From Marthasterias glacialis (Eukaryota; Echinodermata; Asteroidea; Forcipulatida; Asteriidae): a stretch of 64,000 nucleotides of DNA. The stretch lies in contig OU452227.1 in NCBI GenBank assembly GCA_911728455.2, forward strand, positions 10,387,110 through 10,451,109, in the 5' to 3' direction. How positions within the stretch are numbered: position 1 is the first letter of the stretch; each line of letters opens with the position of its first letter. Under the pieces are notes generated by a model. The model worked only from the letters and a program-made list of their open reading frames with translations. It was not told where the DNA came from and did not search any database. A program made the position numbers and the translations under genes. Positions 1 to 10,779 of the stretch are shown in pieces.

Positions 1-610
1 ACACGTATGCAATATCGTGAAACAAATCGCGAATGTGTGCGCACTCGTCTGCGAACATATTCGCGATGTCGTGAATGTTATTGCATACCATTGTCGCATA
101 CCTTTGGGGTGATGTCATAGTTGCGGACAATGTGTTAGTGAACTAGGGAGTATGCAAGTGGCCCTGGTTCCATTTGTATACCAAAGAAATTCAATGCAGG
201 AGCTTGGGTACCAGGCAGGTACATTGTGTGGCCACTCTATGTGCTTCAACCCCCCCCCCCAGATCAATAGACATTTTATTCAAAGGTATGCGACAATGGT
301 ATGCAATAAAATTCACGACATCGCGAATATATTCGCAGACGAGTGCACACATATTCGCGATTTGGTTCACGACATTGCATACGTGTGCGCACATATTCGC
401 GATTTGGTTCACGACATTGCATACGTGTGCGCATATATTCGCGATTTGGTTCACGACATTGCATACGTGTGCGCACACATTCGCGATTTGTTTCGCGACA
501 TTGCATACGTGTGCGCATAATATTCGCGATTTGGTTCACGACATTGCATACGTGTGCGCACACATTCGCGAATTGTTTCACGACATTGCATACGTGTGCG
601 CACACGTATG
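1..610. repeat. 42-bp minisatellite arranged as an inverted repeat
   Basis: The core GACATTGCATACGTGTGCGC recurs at about 371, 413, 455, 497, 540 and 582, with a 42-43 bp period. Bases 1-105 are the reverse complement of roughly 283-390, so the array folds back around a spacer of about 180 bp, and the left arm continues off the window. Because 42 is divisible by 3, several overlapping frames stay open and encode a 14-residue repeat (HIRDLVHDIAYVCA). These are not genes. Confidence 0.9.
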
Positions 611-648
611 CGATGTGCGATGTCCCTTCAGGGCCACCATAGTATCTT

Positions 649-723
649 CATACCATGTAAGGTATATATAAATATGTGAACATTTATGGTTCTTCTTTTT
701 ACCAATGTTGAGCTGGGGCTTTA
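649..723. mobile_element. Partial copy of the TTAAAGCCCCAGCTC fold-back MITE
   Basis: Matches the right end of the copies at 39218 and 50651 (ACCAATGTTGAGCTGGGGCT then TTAA). Only one end is present, so it is a truncated copy. Confidence 0.75.
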
Positions 724-1250
724 ATGCCTGGCCTTGAAAATAAGACAATCATAACCATGATAATTCAAAATAATACAATAACAGTGAACATGTAACCTAA
801 CCAGCAAAAAGATATTGACCAGCAAGAACTGAGAGCAAAGTCTAGTCTGATTCAATTTTAGTTTTTCTCAATAATTTTAGGTTTTTTGTTCAATAATATT
901 GTGTTCCAGACATAGAGAACATTCCAAAGATGTCACTGTCAGTGGCACTGGGAAATTATTCTATTTTATATTTGGCGTCTTTATTCGCTTTTTGGTCATT
1001 CTCATTGGTTGGTAGTGTAATGTGTAGTTTTCACAATATTTTTTTCAAAACGATTTTTGATTTTTTTTTATGGAAGTCGCCATACACCCAAGGCGTGTAA
1101 GCCACTCGAGGTGTGGGCTATACAAATCAGCTGTTTCCCAGGGACCATTGCTCCCTACTCTTAGGGCTGAAACAGAGTTACCCCCCCCCCGCCCTTTACA
1201 GTGCGTAAAGGATGTAGGCTTGGGTATCATCCATCAGAAGCCTGGCTGGT
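724..1250. other. Non-coding, AT-rich, no clear gene
   Basis: Downstream side of the galactosyltransferase exon (an intron of that gene on the minus strand). Contains a run of C at about 1181 and several poly-T runs; nothing else recognised. Confidence 0.5.
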
Positions 1251-1254
1251 AGAG

Positions 1255-1412
1255 CAGAAAGCTCTAACTCCCCATCTTTTATGAAGCAATCATGGTTAAG
1301 TTCCTTGCTCAAGGACACAAGTGTCATGACTGGGACTCGAACCCACACTCCGATGACTCAGCCACCAGAGCTTGAGTCCAACGCACTAACCACTCGGCGC
1401 CACGACACGCCA
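1255..1412 (-). mobile_element. tRNA-derived SINE head (family 1), fragment
   Basis: On the minus strand the sequence reads a tRNA-like head with GGGTTCGAGTCCC B-box (complement at about 1334-1348). It is preceded by a GGCGTGTCGTGGCGCCGAGT start (complement 1391-1410) and followed by the SINE body piece CTTGTGTCCTTGAGCAAGG. Same family as the long copy at 20043. Confidence 0.8.
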
Positions 1413-1528
1413 CATAATATACTGATAGCAATAATATACTGATAGCAATAATATTCTGATAGCATCAGAATATTACTTTAAAAAATGGGGAATTATAATA
1501 CAACCAGAAAGACTTCAGGAAACCATAC

Positions 1529-1755
1529 CTTCCATCGTGGATAGCAACTCGCTGGTATCCAGTGCCCGCCTGAGATATAATAATAATCATCGCCAACCAC
1601 TGTTGCTTTCGACAAAGCCCCGCCAACCGGTGTCAACGGCTGTTTGCGTTGTGAATGTTTATGTCTTGCAGAAATGTACAGTTTTTGCACCATTGCGTTG
1701 TCTACTCGTAGATGCTTTCTAATTGACTGCGTTGATGTTGTTAAGACTTGCTCTT
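1529..1755 (-). CDS. Galactosyltransferase exon 2: stem and start of catalytic domain
   Basis: 227 nt: 2 nt completing the split codon from exon 1, then 75 codons ending exactly at a codon boundary before a GTATGG donor (intron begins at 1528, minus strand). The best acceptor in the required phase is the GTAG at 1759-1756. Another AG about 30 nt further in (before TCA ATT AGA) would be phase 0 and would need an additional exon between. The C-terminal residues GGHWIPASCYPRWK are the diagnostic part. The preceding stem is basic and polar (for example HKHSQRKQ), as expected for a lumenal stem. No continuation of the enzyme was seen in bases 1-1528. Confidence 0.66.
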
Positions 1756-3727
1756 CTACATGATAAAGCTCAGTCCAATTCATGTAAAGTGTTACATTAC
1801 CGTCTGGATGGGGAGAAAGAACATTGTGTTTTTAAACGTGGATGTATTATAAATGAGACATTTTTTTCACACACAATCTTCATTTTATCTAATAGAATGT
1901 TTTTAGGCTTGAATAATGACTTTGATGATCACTATACCTGTGCCGGCGAAGTCGTTTTCTGCGCATAGTTCGTCTGCCGCTCCGTATCTCAGACCTATGT
2001 GAAAGAGAATTAAGAAATTATAACATAACTTTTCTGACAAACCTTTACAGTTTGTTCAAGATCCTTCATCTCGAAATGGCCTGAACCCGAAGTACCGATT
2101 TTACTAGCAATGGTCTTACTAACTGTTGTAGTATAGACTGTTTTCTCATTGACTGCCTGGAACTCAGTGGCGTATAACTACGGGGCATGGGGTCAGGGCA
2201 CGTACTTTTGTATGTGCCCCTGGGTGCCCCATTTGAAATATTGACTGTTTAGAGTGAAACATTACCAAATTAAAATGTTACATATAAGCTGTTATGTAGC
2301 AATTTCAATGTTTTTTGATAAACCGTTTTTCTATTTACACGCAGACAGTGTATTTGTTTTTACCTCCACGTCAGATTATCTTATAATAGTAAACAGCATA
2401 ACAAGAGCGCCGAAAAGGGACTTGTTTAGGAAAGGTGAACATTTTTAATTGGCCTGAAGTGTCCCCTAAAATGTTACCCTGGTTTCGCTGCTGCTAGGAC
2501 TGGTTGCCTGTAAATTGGCTCGTGTGGGTGGCATGTTATGATAGACTCAAAAAAATGTACTCCTCCAACGCAGACCGTATGGCCATGGTGTTTGGTTCAG
2601 TGTGTAATACAAGGCGTACCTGGATCGAGAATGGAAACTCGTCTTGTTGGATCAGATGCTACGTCAATGCTTCTACGTAACCTGGTCAACCACTGTGCAA
2701 TGCCGTGCTCCCCTCCATCATGTTCTGAACCTGTGATTGATGTCACATAACATTATTCTTTTTACATTATTATGTAACTAAAAAACAAACAGCTCTTTTC
2801 CAAACCACCACACTTCAACAAAGAAAACAGATGCTAAATACGACCGCCATTTTTACACTAATAGTACTATTAGCATTTTTGACAAATGACGGACACTATA
2901 AAAATAGGAGTGCAGTGTTGGTTTTGTACAGACAAATTCACCCAAACCAATTAGTGCCCTGGTAAATGTGTCCACCGTATCTAAAAAATGGTGACTACAT
3001 TACAAGCCATTTTGAGATGGTGGACACATTACCAGGACACTATTAAATTTTAGTTTGGGTTAATTTGTCTGTAAAATATACCCAAACCAAACAGCACACT
3101 CTATACCAAACAGTGTCCGCCATACCTCAAAAAAAGTCAATGGGTGCAAGATTGAGCAGCATACAGCAACAGAGTCCAGCATTCTCCTGAAGACGATCAG
3201 AGCACACTGATCGGAACGTGGAGTTGTCAAACCACCGGTTCTTTTCAGAACGAACCACCACAACTCACGAGAGAGATTTATGTATGGTGTCTCCATACCT
3301 CACAAGAACAAACAATGTTATTTTTTAACCTGAACAACAAAATTATATTTGGAGCCAAGAATAGAAAAGTGGCGGTCATCGATACCGCATTTGTCCCCAC
3401 AAATCAAATGTCAGCGACAACCAGCGGTGTTGGAACGATGCGGGAACGGGGAGGAGGGGTAAACGTTGGAGGAGGTTTCAAAACAAAGCCATTTGTGTTA
3501 CAATTAAGAGTCCAGTACACCGCCACCATCAACCATGGCTTACCATACTTACTCTCCATGGACCTCCAAAGAACAGTCGTGGTGAGAAGTGCGAATCCAA
3601 CCAAAGCCCACATCGAGATGGTTAAAAATTTACCCAGTGCTTGGGGGTTGGACCACGGGGGTGAGTCCGACGAGCAGTACTGCCTCGCCACCGAAGGTAT
3701 AGCTACGCATTTGCTGAGTAGCCTCAT
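1529..3727 (-). CDS. Beta-1,4-galactosyltransferase-family protein, N-terminal part (two exons; continues off the left edge)
   Basis: Partial gene read from two minus-strand exons that splice in phase. Family members are type II Golgi enzymes that transfer galactose (or GalNAc) from a UDP-sugar to terminal GlcNAc on glycoproteins and glycolipids. Exon 1 (3727-3553) gives a short N-terminus, one hydrophobic anchor and a donor. Exon 2 (1755-1529) gives a stem rich in basic and polar residues and ends in GGHWIPASCYPRWK. That matches the family landmark GG-x-(Y/W)-x-P-x-x-C just before the VAIIIPFR block, which would be the next exon. Joining the two exons gives 58 codons, one split codon and 75 codons with no stop. 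The catalytic domain (DVD, GWGGEDDD) was not found in the window and should lie to the left. The usual Cys-Pro pair of the vertebrate stem is not evident, so the subfamily (galactosyl- or N-acetylgalactosaminyl-) is open. Confidence 0.68.
2165..2493. mobile_element. hAT-type MITE (CAGYGGCG family)
   Basis: Starts CAGTGGCGTATAACTA and ends TTTCGCTGCTG. The interior (TAGCAATTTCAATGTTTTTT, AGGGACTTGTTTAGGAAA) matches the element at 48900. Flanking octamers CTGGAACT (2157-2164) and CTAGGACT (2494-2501) look like a degenerate 8-bp target duplication, the hAT hallmark. Confidence 0.72.
2885..3145. mobile_element. Fold-back MITE of the GTGTCC / CCCAAACC family (two units)
   Basis: Inverted blocks GGACACTAT ... 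CACCCAAACCAATTAGTGCC and GGTGGACACATTACCAGG ... AACAGTGTCCGCCATACCTC repeat the pattern of the copies at 9722-10160 and 48025-48140. Lies in the galactosyltransferase intron. Confidence 0.75.
3553..3727 (-). CDS. Galactosyltransferase exon 1: cytoplasmic tail and membrane anchor
   Basis: Starts at an ATG (3727-3725) only four codons after an in-frame TAG, so the start is well bounded. It encodes 58 residues: a short N-terminal tail with Arg and Lys, then a hydrophobic stretch at about residues 34-54 (FLTISMWALVGFALLTTTVL), which fits a signal-anchor. It ends ATG GAG A followed by a strong GTAAGT donor (intron begins at 3552, minus strand), phase 1. The first 20 residues also look amphipathic, so on its own the exon could be mistaken for a mitochondrial presequence. 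The downstream exon argues for a Golgi anchor. A 208-codon open frame on the opposite strand (3315-3941) overlaps it and is probably a shadow. Confidence 0.6.
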
Positions 3728-3941
3728 CGCTGCTGTCTATCCGTTTCCCCGTACTGTGATGAACGATCAAGTAACGCTGTCACTGTCACTAGTGTCAGAC
3801 GGTTACGCCAACTTATTTAAAATGTACTCCAGAATATCAGCAAATCATCTCCAAGAAGGAATCAGTCGATCACATGGTTGTGGGAAAATGAAGTTTCGTA
3901 TCCATGTGAAATTCACATCAAACCAGTTTTGCGAAATATAA

Positions 3942-5164
3942 ATATGGATGGAGAGACCTGTTCAGTCAAGATGGCACCAGCCTACAGCGTTTCTTCCTCT
4001 TGGTTGTCCTGAGTGACCTCGGACTTGCTGTTGTTTCCTGACTTCTGAAGCCGTGACTGTGGTCCCAAGTCTTACGGATTCATGGTTCCTTCAAGATTTC
4101 AAGTGATGGTTCGTAGATTCCTTTAAAGAAATGGTTTAGTTTTATCATCTGGTAGAATACATTTGGGAGTATTATCGTTGAAAAGCCGGATACTGCGACG
4201 TAGACGTGTAATGTTGACCACGTAGAAGGCAGCATTGTAATCCATAAGCAAAGAATGGTTACATAACCTTATGAATAGATCAGAAAAGGCCACCTTCGGA
4301 CAGTTCAACCCCTGTTGACTCAAGGGGTTCACAATAAAAGACAGGTACCTTGACGGCTTCGCCCTTTCAGCACACGTGATGCCGTGGAGACGTTTCACAC
4401 CTGACGGAATGTATGTGGGATCATGGAGAAATTAAGGACACTTGAAAACATCTAACAAAAGATGTGTCGTCACTTTCAAGTTCTCTTGATCTTCGGGTAA
4501 AAGCGGCCGTTTTGGTCGAAATAAAGTTATAATATCCTAAAACAAAGTTATAATTTCCCAAATGAGATGATTTGGATGTTAACTTGTATAGTGCTTGTAT
4601 TATTAAAACAACAACAACAGCAATCTCAGTCATGTAAACATTGTGGATCGTCGTGCATGCCCGGCCCTTTTTCCGGGCACATAAAGTATTTCGTCCCAGT
4701 ATTAAAAGGACTTAAGCAATAAAATGGCGCCTGACATTAAAAAATTGCATTACTGTTACATTGTTGTTGCTAGAATTAACCCAAAGACATGTTTTTCCAT
4801 ACCCATGCAGAATTTAACCTTCAACTTTTGAATGGCAAAAAAAATGGTCAAACTTTCCCGCTCAGTTTTCTTGAAACACAAATTTTCACATCATTTGCTT
4901 TACGCCCTTTTACCGGGCACACGACAGGATTTAACTTGGTCCTGAAGTTCCTCCCTAGTGGGACATCAGGCAATGATCTCTCTCCACTTAGTCCTGTCCT
5001 TTGTGATGTACTGGGCCTCCTCCCCCAAGTAAGATTTATCACACCAAGCTCTGCCCTATTGTTCTTCGCCAGGTAGTTTTCTTCATCTGTAGATGGTGTC
5101 CATCTAAAACAGCCACTTATATTGAAACAGTCCTGATCCAGCCTGATCACGTGGCCTAGCACTC
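3942..5164. other. Intergenic sequence upstream of the galactosyltransferase
   Basis: Holds two GCCC(N)TTTTACCGGGCAC-like motifs at about 4659-4680 and 4901-4920 that may be ends of a small element. No coding exon or RNA gene recognised. The galactosyltransferase promoter would lie at its left end if exon 1 is the first exon. Confidence 0.4.
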
Positions 5165-5890
5165 TCACAACACTTTTTTACAACCAGCCTTTCCATAAAG
5201 TTCTCTGTTTGAAATTGTGGATGTAGACACAGTACAGTACCATCCCAGATCGAGCCGCGTGCATTCTGGTATAGACATGTATCGATTTCGCTGATTTGTC
5301 TTTTTGCAAGAATGAAGAAGCCAGCAGTCATGAGTTTTGAGAGCAATTTTAAATGATGTAGTATCCACAGCCCTGATATGGTACGGGAAACTATTCCAGA
5401 CTTTCCCCGCAGTTACCAGGAATGAACATGCTCCCCATGAATTCTTGGCCACGTGCTCTAACCAGGGCTCGATTTCACAAAGAGCCGAGATTGATCTTTA
5501 GATGTGTATCAATCTTAACTGCAGAGCAAAGTGTGACGTCACATTACATATCACCATGGTGATACTGACAACTCATCTTAAGATGAATCTTAGTGCTTTG
5601 TGAAATCGAGCACAGGAGACTTTGATCAGCTGATCGTAGGTTACTGCGTGATGGAGTGTGCTGAGTGTGAGAAGATCTGAGATGTAGGATGGTGCCACAT
5701 TGTGCAATGATTTATAAACCAGGAGACCAAGTTTGAAAAATGTCCTTAGTTCCACCGAATGGAGTTGATTGGCATTCGAAACTGCACGGTACATTATTTT
5801 GGAGTGGCAAGTTTCCAAGATTCCAACAGGAGAGGTGAAGGTGAGACCCTTCCCCCCCCCCCCTCTCGAGTGATCCCCCCCCCCCAAACG
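5165..5890 (-). mobile_element. LINE 3' end (reverse-transcriptase polyprotein C-terminus), split by a MITE
   Basis: Minus-strand translation of 5890-5620 gives FFKLGLLVYKSLHNVAPSYI followed by SDLL. That of 5465-5300 gives KVWNSFPYHIRAVDTTSFKI then ALKTH. These are the conserved last segments of CR1/Jockey-like LINE proteins, in correct order. A fold-back MITE (5466-5617) separates them. Frames are broken, so it is an old fossil. Confidence 0.75.
5466..5617. mobile_element. Fold-back MITE, CTCGATTTCACAAAG family
   Basis: Ends are CTCGATTTCACAAAG and CTTTGTGAAATCGAG. The interior has TCACCATGGTGATACTGACA and CTCATCTTAAGATGAATCTT, shared with the copy at 27064. About 150 bp with no coding capacity. 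Confidence 0.88.
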
Positions 5891-6573
5891 TCTTCCATTA
5901 TATTTTTAGAAAATGAATATAAAGTCATGAAAACGCTTTTCGGTTGAGCCTCTTTGCGGCGTTCTTTGGCAAGTTTTCTTTTTAAACTTGATTTTATTAG
6001 GGGTTTTTTTAAAGTTATTTTTCTTCACATTTCTGGTTTACGAGGATTTTTTTCGAGGTCAGAGAACCTGTTTTTGCGGTGTCAAGTTTGTTTTTAGCGG
6101 GTCGAGTCCAAGCCCCACAACTACAGTACTTCTTCCTCCCGCCCATCGCCCAAATTAATGTGGACCCAGCTATACTGGTTCACCTTAAAGGGGCATGTTG
6201 GACATCATTGCTCTATTTCATAATTTGGTTTACTCTCTAAGTGCAAAAGAGTGAAAAACAAATCCGCTTTGTATCACTCTAGCAAAGACCCATGTGGAGG
6301 ACAACTCTTTCTTTTTTATCATGTGTGCCAGATGGGTATAGTTTCAACTTGCAATGAATCGTAGTGAAGTTCGCTCCAATTTCACTCAAAAAGGGTGATT
6401 TTCACTCGATCTCAAAGAGCCAAACTGACACCACTCGGGCGAGAGAGTGAACTTTTCACTCCTTCACATTATTTTGTTACTTTTGAAAATCTCCCACAAC
6501 CACTGTTTCACCCGATCCCGTCCTCAGTTGTAATGTAACAGACTACATCCGTGCTCAAAGCTATAGAAGTGGT
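5891..6573. other. Intergenic, no recognised feature
   Basis: Begins after two C-rich runs (5850-5886). AT-rich with several short direct repeats of CACTC; nothing that looks coding. Confidence 0.4.
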
Positions 6574-6581
6574 AGCCGCAA

Positions 6582-6749
6582 CAGCGGCTTATTAGCCAGG
6601 ATTTTGTCACTGGGGGCACAAGGGGAGGGCATCGCTTTTCGGTGGGGAGGGGTCAGGTACTATGTTTTTTTAATGAATTACATGTATCTACATTTGTTTA
6701 TGGGGGCACTGGAAATTTGTGCCCCAGCCCTCCCCCGGCTACGCCGCTG
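6582..6749. mobile_element. hAT-type MITE with 8-bp target duplication
   Basis: Element runs CAGCGGCTTATTAGCCAGG ... CCGGCTACGCCGCTG. Flanks AGCCGCAA (6574-6581) and AGCGGCAA (6750-6757) agree at 7 of 8 bases. Short (168 bp) member of the family also at 2165 and 48900. Confidence 0.85.
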
Positions 6750-6757
6750 AGCGGCAA

Positions 6758-8460
6758 CATTGCTGAACTATTCATTTTTTCAAGGATAAAGTGTGGATGA
6801 AATCATGAAACTCTGATTTTTTTTTCTTACCAATAACTATATAGCATACCTGCTTATTTTGGTCTTACTTTGATTTATGCTCATTGACGTTAACGGTGGT
6901 AAACGCAACCACAATGAGGATGGGAGTCTCCTCAAGTTGGTATTATGAGGGTTTTTTCTATGAAATGAGCACTGCAGCCAGTAAACATCTCGTGGTATTG
7001 TGGCTTGACTCTCACTAAACAACCTAATTGTCTCACTGTCCCATAAAGTCATAATGCAAACTTACCATAGAAACTGCTCACAGATAACCACAGCGTCACA
7101 GTTGACAAAATGGCCGACAGCCCAAGCAACAAAAATATCGACTGGAGATCCAATGGTCTCTCGGGCTGATGGAAACACTGTTTCACGGTTGCTCTCAAAA
7201 GACCGGACTCTTGCAGAGCTCCCCATGTTTGATCAGCTTTTCTTGTCATCAGCTCACTTGACCGTTTATTTGTCAATAAAATAAAACAGTGGTGGGTTGA
7301 TATCAAAACCCTACGGAGTAAACGGTACACAAATCGTCTGAGTTTCATGCCGATGTGTTTGTGTAGCCGCACCGATCGCTGAAACATTACCAGAACATGT
7401 CCATGTTAAGTTTTTTTCTTTAACTGAGTGATAATATGAACAATTAACGTCATCATTTGATCGAGGCGTTGTACTTTCAGTGGTTAATTCGACATGATGG
7501 TATGCAATTATACAAAATTTCCAAACATGCACGAGTATTCATCGATTCATCCATGTAGACATAAGCCTAACCTAGATTTTTTTTTTTCTGGTGTGATTGA
7601 ACTTAGCCATCATGTGAGTTACTATGGATGATATCAAGTGCTTGGTTTGACTTTGGGTAAGGGGCTGGGCTGGCCCACACAGCGCCTGTTGACCTTGAAG
7701 TGACGTCACTGCCATCCGCCGCTTGGCATTCCATTTCGTGTGAAGAATGGATTGGGCCCACTGGTTTACACTCTTGTAACGACCTGGTCAAAATATTGAC
7801 TGGTTTTTCCTAGTTGTTGAAAACTGACTAGGAAATTAGTTAAAATTACGAAAATTTAAAAGATAACAACGGGTTTGGTCGTACCAACTAGAAAAAGTAA
7901 TTGGATTTGTCTCCAAATGTAGTTTTTTTTTAAATAATCCTGACTAGAAAAAACTATAGTCAGAATGACTGATTTTCAGTTGCACCCAACCAGCTGACCC
8001 TTTGTTAGTCAAATCTTATTGATTTCTAGTCAAATCTGATTGATACTTTTTTTAGAGAGTAGATAACTTGGGCTGTTAGTGTTTGATTACAAGCTGAAGG
8101 CTATAGAAATGCTCTGAAAAGTATGACCGTAGAGTGACCGACAGCAGTCAAACAATCGTGCTTAGAACGAGGAACAATCCTGACTTGTGTTCCTCGATTG
8201 TATATAAATTAATGGTGTCGTTTGAAAGGGTATGCTTGAGTTTTATTTTTTACTTTCTACTTGTCGCCCAAATAACATTCTGCGCGTGGTCTATCTTTGT
8301 ATGCACCGCCGACAGGGCAATGTTTAACAAACAAAATCATTTCACCCATTACCATTCGAACGCTATCAGTTTTTTGAAGAAAAATTATGAAAAACCTGAA
8401 ACCACTCACGTTTGCTTCCCCGAAATGTTGTACATTGTTGCTTTCATTTAGCATGTGTCC
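6758..8460. other. Intergenic, low-copy sequence and a GACTAG-rich stretch
   Basis: 7790-8060 repeats GACTAG/CTAGTC many times in both orientations and may be a decayed fold-back element. The remaining open frames are short and unrecognisable. Confidence 0.35.
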
Positions 8461-8640
8461 ATTTTTATTTATTAATTAATTAATTTATTTATTTATTTAT
8501 TTATTATTATTATTATTAATTTTTTTTGGGGTGGGGGTAAAAAAGTGGGGGGGGGGCATTTGATATGCTATCCCCCACTCTAAAAAGTGGGGGGACATGT
8601 CCCCTCCCCCCCTCCGTCCCCCACCAATCGACGCCTGCCC
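8461..8640. repeat. Simple repeats and a G/C-run block
   Basis: (TTAA)n/(TTTA)n/(TTA)n microsatellite at 8461-8530. It is followed by a GTGGGGG...CCCCCAC imperfect inverted block (8530-8615) ending near CGACGCCTG, which resembles the end of a hAT-like element. Confidence 0.6.
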
Positions 8641-9584
8641 TGCAAAATCTCAGTGACGAGGCATATTATTTTAAAGTTTCTTTTGACCAAGTTATACCAA
8701 GTCTGTTTATCTGTAATACACAAAGAGCTATACAGCGCCAGTCCAACGGGCAATTTGTGACTCAACAAGAAAATTCCCTTTGCCTCTCCCAACTTGCATG
8801 AATGAACCGGGATTTAGGCATTAATTCCCATGAAAAAAACCCTCAAACAAACACTAGGAAATATCCTGTGGAAATTACCCGAATTGCGCCAGAGTGAGGA
8901 AGTAAATTTTAACCACACGGTGAGAATGGCCTACTATTCCATTTTGTTTCTATTCCTTCCTCAACTTTGTTTTTATAACACGGGAGTCTCATTACGTTGG
9001 CTGGCAACGTTACTGATAAGATTATTTTATAAAGAAAAATCTATGAAAAAACCGCACACTTATCGTGCATCTTTGAACTGGCGGAATCCAGAGATAAGAC
9101 ATCTCGGAAACATTAATTCAGTTATCAGTGACTTCTGTTTTTATCTGACATTATCTTTGAATGCATTAAATATAAATAAATATCAAGTTTTTGTGTCACT
9201 GCGACAACTTTTCCTTGAAGCGGTAACAAGAAGACACCAGTCATTGCTTCCGTAACTTTTAGTGGCCTGCCAAACCGAAACTTTGAAAAACTAGTTTTCT
9301 TGGAAAGCGCCCCCTGTTGCCCAATTTGAGTCAGTGGCAGCTTGGGGGAAATCCCGCTGAGCTTTCATGATTTTAACACTTGCAGCTAATGATTGCTTTT
9401 GATCAAAAGCCGTTTCACATTAAACATGATGGAGTGACATGGTTTCCAAGTGCAGTGTTTCCAGTAAGTTTTTCTTACCTCCATGGTGCCAAGTATGATT
9501 TGTCTTTCTCCTTTTTGAATCGGATGCAGTTCTAGTTAGTTTGCTTGCCATACATGACATTAGAGTGAATTAGACTCAGTACAG

Positions 9585-10160
9585 GGGGCTGTATTCCTTT
9601 TTTGAGATTTTGACATTATCGGTCGTACCACAAAGTAGAGTACTACAGTACTACTACTAGTACTAGATTTGTCTACTCATGCTTAGTAATGATACATGAC
9701 TTGTATGTAATAGCCTTTTGAGGTATGGTGGACACTATAATATGACTATGATTGCACTGATAGGTTTGGGTAAGTGTTACTCCTAGAACTATGAGGTTCG
9801 TTCAGACGATAGCGGAACGAACCTCATAGTTCTAGGAGTAGGTAAGTGTATATACAAATTTACCCAAACCAAATAAATAGTGCTCTGATTAATACTAATG
9901 TGTCCATCCTATCTCAAAATGGCCTTGAGATATGGTCTGTGTTAGTCTCTGTCCTTCCTTGCGCTATGGTAACTGGGGCGCTGTATTCCTTTTTTGAGAT
10001 TTTGACATTATCGGTCGTAGCGATACGATAATGTCAAAATCTCAAAAAAGGAGTACAGTGCCCCAGTTACGGTACTGTTAAATACTGGGTCTAGGTCTGT
10101 ATACACTCAAACCAAACAGTGCACTTATAGTGTCCGCCATATATCAAAAAGGCTAATATT
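9585..10160. mobile_element. Nested fold-back elements with two near-perfect hairpins
   Basis: Outer ends are GGTATGGTGGACACTATAAT (9722) and ATAGTGTCCGCCATATATC (10126), with internal CCCAAACC blocks. Inside are a perfect 26-bp hairpin (9778-9803 with 9815-9840) and a 45-bp hairpin with two mismatches (9969-10013 with 10026-10070). A third copy of the second hairpin arm is at about 9588-9633. Confidence 0.85.
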
Positions 10161-10779
10161 GTTTTGTATGTACCAGAATTGCCTACTCTTAGTCATACAT
10201 TAGCTCTAACTTGATTGATATGAACGTTAGGTCTAAGTTGAAGGGAATCTATTTGTTACTATTAACAACTGTGAAGGGAAAGTGGCTATTCGTCTTTCTT
10301 TTTTAATTTTTTTGTTTTTGTTTTAATTGCCATCCTCCACAACCGTAGAGGAAATAAACTTTTTGTGGTCAAGTTTGAGTGAAAATTACCCAAAACATTG
10401 TCGTGAATTATGTCGCCTCATCTTGATTGCAGCAATCGCAAAACAAGACAGTGACATGGGTTTTATATGTCATACAAATTCTACTTTTCTCCCACTTTGG
10501 ATGGAATCATTTCTCTGGAGGAGTCTGATCAGTTCTTATAGTTATATGAACTCTATTGTAAGCAAGTGAGCTTTTAGATTGAAACCTCATATCATTAATT
10601 TTTGTCCCTCTTATTTAGTAATATGTACTTTATCTTTAATTATTTAGAGCTATGACTGTCGGCTAATGTTTGCTATTATAGTAACCCACGATTCCCTGAC
10701 GATCATTTGGTTGCCTCTCACCTTAGAAAGTGACCAGTATGATAACAAACTATTATTCTTATTTCGTTTTTTGTTAACC

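Noticed and set aside
1-610. CRISPR array
   Set aside because: Regular 42-bp units have no unique spacers; it is a simple tandem minisatellite in a eukaryotic genome.
152-671. Several overlapping frames encoding 14-residue repeats
   Set aside because: Produced by the 42-bp minisatellite, open in multiple frames and both strands.
3315-3941. 208-codon plus-strand open frame
   Set aside because: No recognisable domain, and it lies antisense to a better-supported galactosyltransferase exon with a strong minus-strand splice donor; most likely a shadow.
8830-9255. 141-codon open frame, plus strand
   Set aside because: Long for chance, but no domain, no neighbours in phase and AT-rich composition; not reported as a gene.
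9386-9463. Possible exon LMIAFDQKPFHIKHDG with good AG/GT borders
   Set aside because: Not needed for the arrestin: the exon at 11049-11110 supplies the expected first strands and joins exon 2 in phase. Could at most be an untranslated or alternative first exon.
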